Part shown: piece by piece, positions 7,811 through 13,020 of the stretch
Layout of the letters: each line of letters starts with the position of its first letter
How positions within the stretch are numbered: the stretch's first letter is position 1
Assembly: GCA_002495735.1 (NCBI GenBank)
Contig: DAGM01000049.1
Coordinates: 1-13,020, forward strand
Length of the DNA: 13,020 nt
Direction: 5' to 3'
Origin: Euryarchaeota archaeon UBA54
GTDB taxonomy: Archaea; Thermoplasmatota; Poseidoniia; Poseidoniales; Thalassarchaeaceae
The notes under the pieces: model-generated
Databases searched by the model: none
Told to the model about the DNA's origin: nothing
Seen by the model: only the letters and a program-made list of their open reading frames with translations
Position numbers and translations under genes: made by a program

Positions 7811-7823
7811 CAGGTCGAACCTG
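7811..7823. repeat. Short inverted repeat between the ferredoxin gene and pdxS
   Basis: CAGGT-CGA-ACCTG, 5-base arms with a 3-base spacer, in the short gap upstream of pdxS. It could be a small operator or an mRNA hairpin, but a repeat of this size is not rare by chance. Confidence 0.25.
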
Positions 7824-7826
7824 TAA

Positions 7827-8105
7827 TCAAGAATCTGCTAATACCGGCGAATCGCCTTCTGCCATAGGTAGGTCGGGTGCCTCGTCCTCATTCTTGTCCA
7901 ACCAACTCATCTCCTCTTCAGGTAGGTCCGTGTCTGCAAAGATCGCGTTAACCGGGCACTCTGGAATGCAAGCGGCGCAGTCGATGCACTCATCAGGGTC
8001 GATGACGAGGTACTCATCAGCTTCCCGGAAGCACTCAACGGGGCAGACTGCAACGCAATCTTGGTATTTACAGCGCACGCACGCACTAGTGACGACATGA
8101 GTCAT
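7827..8105 (-). CDS. fdxA: 7Fe ferredoxin ([3Fe-4S][4Fe-4S]), FdxA type
   Basis: 92-residue cytosolic electron carrier. All nine cysteines found in Azotobacter ferredoxin I occur at the same spacing: 9, 12, 17, 21, 25, 40, 43, 46 and 50. By that alignment Cys9, 17 and 50 bind the 3Fe-4S cluster and Cys21, 40, 43 and 46 the 4Fe-4S cluster; Cys12 and 25 are free. Motifs [10 protein letters not shown] and [14 protein letters not shown] are clear. The tail after residue 60 is acidic and shorter than in FdI (about 106 residues). The ATG is about 35 bases from a TATA-like element, so it may have its own short-leader promoter within the COG1325-fdxA-pdxS group. The redox partner cannot be told from the window. 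Confidence 0.94.
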   Translation of the reverse strand: MTHVVTSACVRCKYQDCVAVCPVECFREADEYLVIDPDECIDCAACIPECPVNAIFADTDLPEEEMSWLDKNEDEAPDLPMAEGDSPVLADS

Positions 8106-8136
8106 GGTTGCTCATTTAGGGGGATGCATAATCGAG

Positions 8137-8146
8137 TAATAAACTT
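8137..8146 (-). promoter_or_regulatory. TATA-like element of the ferredoxin gene
   Basis: Read leftward, AAGTTTATTA is the most AT-rich patch of the gap and lies about 26 bases before a start site that would leave a leader of about 10 bases. Confidence 0.4.
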
Positions 8147-8159
8147 GCTCGGTACTGCT

Positions 8160-8172
8160 CCTAGCAACTAGG
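8160..8172. repeat. Inverted repeat spanning the stop of the COG1325 gene
   Basis: CCTAG-CAA-CTAGG, 5-base arms; the stop codon (8168-8170) is inside the right arm. It could form a small hairpin at the 3' end of the upstream message. No T-tract follows in the leftward direction. Confidence 0.25.
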
Positions 8173-8605
8173 AATTCAGCATCGATAGTATCGTCTCGGT
8201 AATCACATCTGAGGGTTCGCTACCAGGGTAGGACTCGATCTTGAATTGGCCCTTAGCGACCGATACCGTATCATCCTCTGAAATTAGCACAATCTCTCCG
8301 CGTGCTAAGTTCGAGAGCTTGATTCTGACGTGCATGACCTTCTCATCGTCGATTCTCCTCGAGACTCCTTCATCGAGCAGCCCCTCCAGCACCTCATCCC
8401 CTAGTCTTGCGAGCGCCTTCAACGCAGCCTTCTTCCGCTTAGTCGTGGCTTCTAAGACAGTCTGCTCGGAGCCGTGCCACGACTTGTCTTTCCCGACAGT
8501 CAGATTGCAGTCATCTCCGGTCAGCCAACGCAGACTCTCCTCCAACAGGTTGAGGTCGTCGACAGCGCTTGCATGAATCCTCCAGGTCGCGCTGTGCAGC
8601 CCCAT
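8168..8605 (-). CDS. COG1325-type RNA-binding protein (predicted exosome-associated)
   Basis: 145 residues, a typical length for the archaeal PF01877/COG1325 family, which has a ribosomal protein L5-like fold and is annotated as a predicted exosome subunit. Matching features are the N-terminal beta strand with HASA, the central KRKKAALKALARLG helix (about 56-69), and the closing strand pattern SVAKGQFKIESYPG (114-127). It probably binds structured RNA in the cytosol; its exact role is not established. It is divergent from eS1 across a 136-base region and leads a leftward group with the ferredoxin and PdxS. A CATTCAA element (minus strand, about 8630-8636) could give a leaderless transcript at ATG 8605. 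Confidence 0.85.
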   Translation of the reverse strand: MGLHSATWRIHASAVDDLNLLEESLRWLTGDDCNLTVGKDKSWHGSEQTVLEATTKRKKAALKALARLGDEVLEGLLDEGVSRRIDDEKVMHVRIKLSNLARGEIVLISEDDTVSVAKGQFKIESYPGSEPSDVITETILSMLNS

Positions 8606-8615
8606 ACCCCCAGCA

Positions 8616-8628
8616 CGGGCGATTCGCC
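8616..8628. repeat. GC-rich inverted repeat in the eS1/COG1325 divergent region
   Basis: GGGCGA-T-TCGCCC, 6-base arms around one base, just upstream of the COG1325 start. It could be a protein-binding site for that promoter. Confidence 0.3.
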
Positions 8629-8671
8629 CTTGAATGCGCCTACTGCTCAGACACGAAGGCGCTCCCGGGGC

Positions 8672-8684
8672 TTTGATTCAAATA
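8672..8684 (+). promoter_or_regulatory. TATA-like box of the eS1 gene
   Basis: TTTGATTCAAATA is an AT island in GC-rich sequence. A start site about 26 bases on (near 8704) would leave a leader of about 38 bases holding the 8712-8725 hairpin and the Shine-Dalgarno site. Confidence 0.45.
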
Positions 8685-8711
8685 CTGGGGGCAGGTCGGA
8701 CGGCCCGCATA

Positions 8712-8725
8712 CGGGGTAGCCCCCG
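8712..8725 (+). promoter_or_regulatory. Hairpin in the eS1 mRNA leader, next to the Shine-Dalgarno site
   Basis: CGGGG-TAGC-CCCCG, a 5-bp all-GC stem with a 4-base loop. It ends five bases before GAGGT (8730-8734), which is 7 bases from ATG 8742. It is placed where a ribosomal protein could control its own translation, though this is untested. Confidence 0.35.
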
Positions 8726-8741
8726 AGAAGAGGTCGTTGTC

Positions 8742-9653
8742 ATGGCAAAGGGAGCAGTAGCAAGGGCAGCGGCACGCAAACAGCGGGACAAGTGGAAGTC
8801 CAAGCGCTGGTTTACCATTCGAGCCCCTCGTCACCCCTGGTCTTTCAAGGTCATCGGCGAGACGATTGCAGAGGACGAGGAGCAGCTCATCGGTCGGCAC
8901 TACGAGATAATGCAGAACGAACTTGACGGAGATTTCTCCAAGATGCATGTCAAGGTGCAGTTCAGGATTTCAGGTGTGGTCGGGGCGGATGCTTTGACGG
9001 AGTACATCGGGCACGAACTGTTGAAGGATCATATCCGCCGACAGATTCGTCGAGAACGTGGCAAGATTGACGACACGGTAGACGTAGTCACCGTCGACGG
9101 CTTCTACATCAGGATCAAGCCGCTGCTGTTATCGAGGCACCGTATCAAGGGGAGTCAGAAACAGCAGATGCGCACACTGGCCCGCGACATCATTCTCAAG
9201 GTGGGGGCCACTTCTACGTGGGTCGAAATGCAGAAGGCTTCCTTGGATGGCACGCTTGAGACTCAGATTAAGGAGGCCGCGTCTAAAATCCAGCCTGTCA
9301 GGGATGTAATGATTCGACGCACTCAGTTGCTGCAATCCGGAGTCATCACGAAGGACGGCCCTACTCTCGAGAAGGTGCTTGAAGATGAGCAAGCTGAGAA
9401 GCAGGATGTCAAATTCGAGGATGAAGAAGAGGAGATTCCGTTTGAGGCTGATCCGGAAAACATTCCAGATGAGGTCGCTGATGAAGGTACGGAGGAAACA
9501 GTGCCCGAGGAAGCAGATGAGGCCACTGAAGATTCCGATGACTCATCTAACTACGAATCCATGACGGTAGTCCAACTCAAGGGACTGCTGAAAGAGGCCG
9601 GCAAACCTGTTTCTGGCAAGAAGGCCGAGCTCATTGAGCGTCTGAAGGAGTGA
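8742..9653 (+). CDS. rps3ae: Ribosomal protein eS1 (S3Ae) with acidic linker and C-terminal SAP domain
   Basis: 303 residues from ATG 8742, chosen because GAGGT lies 7 bases upstream and MAKGAVARAA...KWKSKRWFTIRAP is the normal eS1 N-terminus; an upstream in-frame ATG at 8634 lies in the promoter region. Residues 1 to about 200 are a complete eS1 small-subunit protein, including FRISGVVGADALTEYIGHEL (75-94), RRQIRRERGKI (99-109) and VMIRRTQLLQSG (189-200). The usual archaeal protein ends near 200-220. Here it continues into an acidic, low-complexity linker (about 213-268, mostly Glu and Asp) and a 33-residue SAP-type helix-extended-helix module (271-303: MTVVQLKGLLKEAG, PVSGKKAELIERL). SAP domains bind nucleic acid. 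The reading frame is continuous, so this is a true fusion, not a frameshift. The next gene's Shine-Dalgarno overlaps its stop. Confidence 0.96.
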   Translation: MAKGAVARAAARKQRDKWKSKRWFTIRAPRHPWSFKVIGETIAEDEEQLIGRHYEIMQNELDGDFSKMHVKVQFRISGVVGADALTEYIGHELLKDHIRRQIRRERGKIDDTVDVVTVDGFYIRIKPLLLSRHRIKGSQKQQMRTLARDIILKVGATSTWVEMQKASLDGTLETQIKEAASKIQPVRDVMIRRTQLLQSGVITKDGPTLEKVLEDEQAEKQDVKFEDEEEEIPFEADPENIPDEVADEGTEETVPEEADEATEDSDDSSNYESMTVVQLKGLLKEAGKPVSGKKAELIERLKE

Positions 9654-9654
9654 T
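9646..9654 (+). promoter_or_regulatory. Strong Shine-Dalgarno AGGAGTGAT overlapping the eS1 stop
   Basis: A near-perfect match to the archaeal anti-SD complement, three bases before ATG 9658. It couples translation of the phosphorylase to that of eS1. Confidence 0.6.
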
Positions 9655-9657
9655 CCG

Positions 9658-10410
9658 ATGGCCCGCATAGCGGTGCTCTGTGGAACTGGCATGAGCGCCT
9701 TCGCATCTCATCTAGCCTCTGCATCAGGTGTTGCGGCTAGCACAATGAGGGTGGATTCTGAATGGGGGCCGGTACCAGTAACACTCGTCAGTGTCGATGA
9801 TGATGAGATATTGATTATTGACAGACATCATTCCGACTCTGACTCAAGAACCCCTCCTCACATCATTGAGCACCGTGCTAACGTCCACGCTGCCGCCAGT
9901 TTTCAGCCTGAACTGGTACTCAGCATAAACTCGGTTGGGAGCATGCGCGAGGACCTACCTCCTGGCTCAATAGGAGTTGTAGCAGACGTTCTTGACCTCG
10001 CAGAGAGGCCGTGGACATTCTACGACGACAACGCTATTCACGCTGACAGGACGTCGTGCTTCGACTCCCTCGCCAGTGAGACCTGCGCCAAAGCTCTCGA
10101 AGCCATTCAGGGACAGGTCGCAAGCGATCTAATTGTAGCCCAGTGCATAGGCCCTCAGTTCGAGACCCCTTCGGAGATTGACGCGCTCGAGCGTCTGGGG
10201 GCTGATGTTGTTGGGATGACACTCGGACCAGAATCCAGACTAGTAGGCGAGAGAGGCCTCCCTCACGTTGCGTTGGCATGCTCTTCGAACTGGGCTGCAG
10301 GCAGGACCCCAGGGTCGCCCGAAGCAGAGATTGACCACGATGCTGTCGATGCCATGGCGGCGACCATGAGAGAACTCGTCGGCGAATGCGTGAAGGCGTT
10401 ATTATCCTAG
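9658..10410 (+). CDS. Purine/methylthio-nucleoside phosphorylase (MTAP/PNP family)
   Basis: 250-residue cytosolic enzyme that would cleave a purine nucleoside or 5'-methylthionucleoside with phosphate, for salvage. Family motifs in order are CGTGMS (8-13, phosphate loop, Gly-poor), DRHHS (55-59, where RHG is usual), PPHIIEHRAN (66-75), NSVGSM (91-96), QCIGPQFETPSEID (162-175), GADVVGMT (181-188) and SSNWAAG (209-215). MTAPs specific for 6-amino purines have Asp residues in this last region; here Asn211 fits enzymes acting on 6-oxopurines such as inosine or methylthioinosine. Substrate is inference. It is slightly short for the family (usually 255-290). Its start directly follows eS1 with a strong Shine-Dalgarno. 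Confidence 0.9.
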   Translation: MARIAVLCGTGMSAFASHLASASGVAASTMRVDSEWGPVPVTLVSVDDDEILIIDRHHSDSDSRTPPHIIEHRANVHAAASFQPELVLSINSVGSMREDLPPGSIGVVADVLDLAERPWTFYDDNAIHADRTSCFDSLASETCAKALEAIQGQVASDLIVAQCIGPQFETPSEIDALERLGADVVGMTLGPESRLVGERGLPHVALACSSNWAAGRTPGSPEAEIDHDAVDAMAATMRELVGECVKALLS

Positions 10411-10754
10411 TTGGTGATGACTTGGACAATGACCTGAAGATAGGCTTCGTCCTCATTGGATGCTCCATACTGCTGTTTCCTATGATGATGGATCTGATGC
10501 AAGAGCACGATGATGTAGTTAGGGAATACGAGCGTGAGTGCGATATGAACTACAGGCATTTGGTCCTCAATATCCTTGAGGCTCCTGATTGGGTGCTGTG
10601 CAATGAGTTGGAACAAGAGAAATCACAAAGGGTGTCATACTTCCTCGGATCACTGGCCCTGTTCGTGCTTTCTGGATTAGGTGGACTGGTAATGGTGCTG
10701 CCATACGAGGGAAGTGACTCTAGGCAGCCACCACCAGGAGGGCAACTACGTTGA
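10386..10754 (+). CDS. Small two-helix membrane protein, unknown
   Basis: Up to 122 residues with two predicted membrane helices (about 18-37 and 84-106) joined by a charged, acid-rich loop of about 46 residues; the C-terminus is short and Pro/Gly-rich. I recognise no family. ATG 10386 overlaps the phosphorylase by 25 bases and has no clear ribosome site. TTG 10422, preceded by GGTGAT at 10413-10418, would give a 110-residue protein starting just before the first helix and may be the real start. The hydrophobic pattern and tight packing between two genes in the same direction support it as a real gene. Function cannot be inferred. Confidence 0.6.
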   Translation: MREGVIILVGDDLDNDLKIGFVLIGCSILLFPMMMDLMQEHDDVVREYERECDMNYRHLVLNILEAPDWVLCNELEQEKSQRVSYFLGSLALFVLSGLGGLVMVLPYEGSDSRQPPPGGQLR

Positions 10755-10779
10755 TGGGTCTCCTTACTCAGCCAGCACC

Positions 10780-11175
10780 ATGACACGACCAGTTAGTGTA
10801 GACGATTGGATAGAGATTGAGGCGCAAAACAGCCCAAACGGCTCTTGGTTGACAATGATGTCGCGCGTGGCTGCATTCCACCACAAGCACGCTTTCGCAT
10901 CTGAAGAAAACAACGGGCATGACATGGGCTACCGCGTGGCCCTAACTGTTGAGGAGTTGGGCGAGTTCGCCGCTGCTATCACAAAAGGCAAGCCCGACGA
11001 GGAGGCTGCTGAGGAACTCGCCGACCTGCTGATTCTGATACTCGGCCACTCGCTAGCGATGAAGATTGATCTTGAGTCCGAGTTCCACCGCAAGATGGAC
11101 CGGATAATGACACGAAAGGCCCGAAGAGGCAAGCTCGGTATACGCGTCACAGAATACACAGGAGACGAATCATAG
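10780..11175 (+). CDS. MazG-like nucleoside triphosphate pyrophosphohydrolase
   Basis: 131 residues from ATG 10780; the frame extends to 10714, but that part overlaps the upstream gene and has no family similarity. It is an all-alpha protein with the MazG metal-binding pattern EExxE (Glu58, Glu59, Glu62 in VEELGEF) and ExxD (Glu79, Asp82 in EELADLL), followed by the FHRKMDRIMTRKARRG helix typical of the family (about 102-117). Such enzymes hydrolyse dNTPs or NTPs to the monophosphate and pyrophosphate, often removing non-canonical nucleotides. It sits in a rightward group with a nucleoside phosphorylase, consistent with nucleotide housekeeping. The substrate is not determined. Confidence 0.87.
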   Translation: MTRPVSVDDWIEIEAQNSPNGSWLTMMSRVAAFHHKHAFASEENNGHDMGYRVALTVEELGEFAAAITKGKPDEEAAEELADLLILILGHSLAMKIDLESEFHRKMDRIMTRKARRGKLGIRVTEYTGDES

Positions 11176-11180
11176 GATAG

Positions 11181-11185
11181 TTTTT
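11181..11185 (+). terminator. Possible T-tract terminator after the MazG-like gene
   Basis: TTTTT starting 6 bases after the stop, in the 23-base gap between convergent genes. It is short, and archaeal terminators often have longer or several T-tracts. Confidence 0.25.
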
Positions 11186-11198
11186 GGCTCAACCACAC

Positions 11199-12854
11199 CT
11201 AAACAATCTTGGATGATACCGTCCTATTCTTGTAATCAGAGTAGTTACCAGGCCAAACAATTAGGTTTCCATCTCCTTGTAAATCCCAAATTGTGTCACA
11301 CACTTTGTCTAGGAAAAATCGGTCATGACTTACCGTAATAATACCTCCATCAAATTCAATCAGGGCGGACTCAAGGGCCTCCTTTGCATCCGTGTCCAAG
11401 TGGTTTGTTGGTTCATCGAGTAAAAGCATATTATTTTCCTCAAGCAGAAGCCTGAGAAGAGCTATTCTGGCCCTTTCGCCTCCACTAAGTTTGCTAAGTG
11501 GGGTTGTGACCATTTCATTTGTGAATTGGAATTGTCCAAGAAGCGCTCGCAATTCACCATACTCCATCCGTGGTTTCAATTTCTGAACCTCTTCGATCGG
11601 AGTGAGTTCAAAATTCAAGGAGCGATGATCTTGGTGGAAATAACCGATTTGAACTCCGGGACTGATATCTAGTTCTCCAGAGTCAAGATTTAGATCTCCC
11701 GTAATGAGTCTGAGGAGGGTAGTCTTACCTGCTCCATTTGGACCTATTACTCCTATTTTTTGGCCCCTGCGAACACTTACCTCTAGATTCTGGATTATTG
11801 GTCTTGAAAGAGATTCAAAGGACAAACTTGCATCATGGAACTCCAATACCTCAAGACTACTCTTCTCTGCAGATTTGAGGTTGAAATTTAGATTCTGGCG
11901 CTGCTTTGGTTTCAAAGAATTCAGCCATTTTAACTCTCGTTGGGAGCGTGAAATCATGAAATGTTTCTGAGATACCGATTTGTCGTACTTGTTAGCCCTC
12001 TTCATCGATTGCATAGCCCCTTTAAGACGCTTAATCTCCTTCTGCATCTTTACAATTCGATCATTCAATGTTCGTAGGAAGATTTCCTTCTGCTTTAGAA
12101 ATGATGTGTAGTTTCCAGGATAGGAACGAAGATGCGAATCCTGAATCTCAACGATGTTATTGCAGACTTTATCGAGAAAATACCTATCATGGCTAACTAT
12201 CATCAGTGCACCATCAAATCTGTTTAGGAACCTCTCAAGCCACTCGAGAGTATTGAAGTCGAGGTGATTCGTTGGTTCATCAAGGAAGAAAACATCAATC
12301 TGACTCAGTCCGACCAGTTGTCTGGCAAGGGCGACTTTTGCACGCTCACCGCCAGAGAGAGAGATTAGTGGCACTTCCATCGAGTTTTGATCTAGATTCA
12401 GTGCCTTGAGAATCTCCTGGGCATGCCCGGCGACGTCACCACCACCTGATCGAGCCATCAAACTCTGCAACTCCTGATATCTCTCCATGTCTGGCTGCCA
12501 GTCGCCATCATAGAACGATGGTTTCTCCATTTTTTCTTCGAGTTCAGAGATTTCTTCTTCTAGTTCTAGAAATTGCCTCCCTCTACGATTGAGTTCCTGC
12601 CTCAGAGTCGCATCATCGTCTATGTCTCTTATTTGTGTTAGAAAGGCAAGCCTCAATGCCGGGGCGAATGAAATATCTCCAAGATCCTGATCTTGGTTAC
12701 TGATAGTCCTTAGAAGTGTAGTTTTTCCAGATCCATTGTGCCCTATTACGCCAATACTATCGCCTTCGTCGATGCGTAAATTTACCCCTTCTAGAACTGT
12801 CAGTGGACCGAAGGCCCTGTGAACTTCTTCAAGGCGAATCAACTCTCTGACCAC
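11199..12854 (-). CDS. ABC-F family ATPase, translation-factor type
   Basis: 551 residues with two ABC ATPase domains and no membrane segment. Domain 1: Walker A GHNGSGKTT (38-46), signature LSGGE (166-170), Walker B LDEPTNHLD (191-199). Domain 2: GPNGAGKTT (371-379), LSGGE (456-460), LDEPTNHLD (479-487). Residues 90-130 form an arm-like insertion. The linker (about 250-335) is a charged helical hairpin as in the P-site tRNA interaction motif of ABC-F proteins. Family members bind the ribosomal E site and rescue stalled or drug-blocked ribosomes; the exact role here is unknown. The start is GTG 12854, with GGAGAGGT directly upstream. The gene is visibly AT-richer than all its neighbours and lies alone on its strand, which suggests acquisition by transfer, perhaps from bacteria. 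Confidence 0.95.
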   Translation of the reverse strand: MVRELIRLEEVHRAFGPLTVLEGVNLRIDEGDSIGVIGHNGSGKTTLLRTISNQDQDLGDISFAPALRLAFLTQIRDIDDDATLRQELNRRGRQFLELEEEISELEEKMEKPSFYDGDWQPDMERYQELQSLMARSGGGDVAGHAQEILKALNLDQNSMEVPLISLSGGERAKVALARQLVGLSQIDVFFLDEPTNHLDFNTLEWLERFLNRFDGALMIVSHDRYFLDKVCNNIVEIQDSHLRSYPGNYTSFLKQKEIFLRTLNDRIVKMQKEIKRLKGAMQSMKRANKYDKSVSQKHFMISRSQRELKWLNSLKPKQRQNLNFNLKSAEKSSLEVLEFHDASLSFESLSRPIIQNLEVSVRRGQKIGVIGPNGAGKTTLLRLITGDLNLDSGELDISPGVQIGYFHQDHRSLNFELTPIEEVQKLKPRMEYGELRALLGQFQFTNEMVTTPLSKLSGGERARIALLRLLLEENNMLLLDEPTNHLDTDAKEALESALIEFDGGIITVSHDRFFLDKVCDTIWDLQGDGNLIVWPGNYSDYKNRTVSSKIV

Positions 12855-12948
12855 ACCTCTCCGCGAGAGCCCCTCCTACAAGTAACCGATTGACTGAGGG
12901 CCGACTCATTCGCTACCCTGTGCCCGGGACGAACATACCCTAGGCAAT

Positions 12949-12962
12949 TGACGAATTCGTCA
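12949..12962. promoter_or_regulatory. Perfect 14-base palindrome upstream of the right-end gene start
   Basis: TGACGAATTCGTCA lies between the ABC-F start and the possible rightward start at 12982/12988. It is near -26 to -33 of the latter and so could be an operator overlapping its TATA region. The rest of 12855-12981 holds no gene that I can see. Confidence 0.35.
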
Positions 12963-12981
12963 TTAAGCCCCCCCCTAGTGG

Positions 12982-13020
12982 ATGAACATGGATTTGTCAA
13001 CAATTGAAGTCGTACGTATC
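12982..13020 (+). CDS. Possible 5' end of a rightward gene, cut by the window edge
   Basis: An open frame of 13 codons (MNMDLSTIEVVRI) runs to the edge; ATG 12988 is an alternative start. An AT-rich element (12961-12967) about 25 bases before 12988 fits a leaderless start. It is too short to identify or prove. Confidence 0.25.
   Translation, partial: MNMDLSTIEVVRI

Noticed and set aside
8634-8741. N-terminal extension of eS1 from an upstream ATG
   Set aside because: It covers the TATA-like box and leader, and the eS1 N-terminus and Shine-Dalgarno both fit ATG 8742.
10034-10468. 144-codon minus-strand frame
   Set aside because: Antisense to the phosphorylase; Arg/Pro/Ser-rich composition of a shadow frame.
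1-13020. CRISPR arrays, insertion sequences, tRNA or rRNA genes
   Set aside because: I saw no spaced direct repeats, transposase frames or cloverleaf-like sequence; the gaps between genes are short.

Overview
The window looks like a piece of an uncultivated archaeal chromosome. Archaeal or archaeal/eukaryal markers are ribosomal protein eS1 (S3Ae), a COG1325-type RNA-binding protein, COG1340-like coiled-coil proteins, a long archaeal-type PdxS, and a secreted or membrane protein with cytosolic zinc ribbons. Gene starts mix good Shine-Dalgarno sites with apparently leaderless starts. The gene set and moderate-to-high GC fit a planktonic euryarchaeon of the Marine Group II/III (Poseidoniia-like) kind. 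That placement is inference, because no rRNA is present.

Layout. Positions 79-1910 (minus): two overlapping coiled-coil genes. Positions 1911-1976: a divergent control region with a perfect 8+3+8 inverted repeat. Positions 1977-6782 (plus): a compact run of four genes. These are a membrane-anchored beta-sandwich protein with two cytosolic zinc ribbons, a DtxR/MntR-type metal regulator, a polytopic membrane protein of unknown function, and a third coiled-coil protein. The first three overlap by a few bases and are almost certainly co-expressed. Positions 6783-8605 (minus): pdxS, a 7Fe ferredoxin and the COG1325 protein. Positions 8606-8741: a second divergent control region. Positions 8742-11175 (plus): eS1 carrying an acidic linker and a C-terminal SAP domain, a purine/methylthio-nucleoside phosphorylase, a small two-helix membrane protein and a MazG-like pyrophosphohydrolase. 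Positions 11199-12854 (minus): an ABC-F ATPase that is clearly AT-richer than its surroundings. Positions 12855-13020: a control region and perhaps the first codons of another rightward gene.

Two things stand out. The first is the eS1-SAP fusion, which would put a small nucleic-acid-binding module on a flexible acidic tether on the small ribosomal subunit. The second is the 1-6.8 kb region, where a zinc-ribbon membrane protein, a DtxR-type regulator with an altered ancillary metal site, a polytopic membrane protein and COG1340-like coiled-coil proteins lie around one palindromic divergent promoter. This could be an undescribed envelope or metal-sensing module, but its function cannot be read from sequence alone. 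The remainder (cofactor synthesis, nucleotide salvage and clean-up, translation) is housekeeping.
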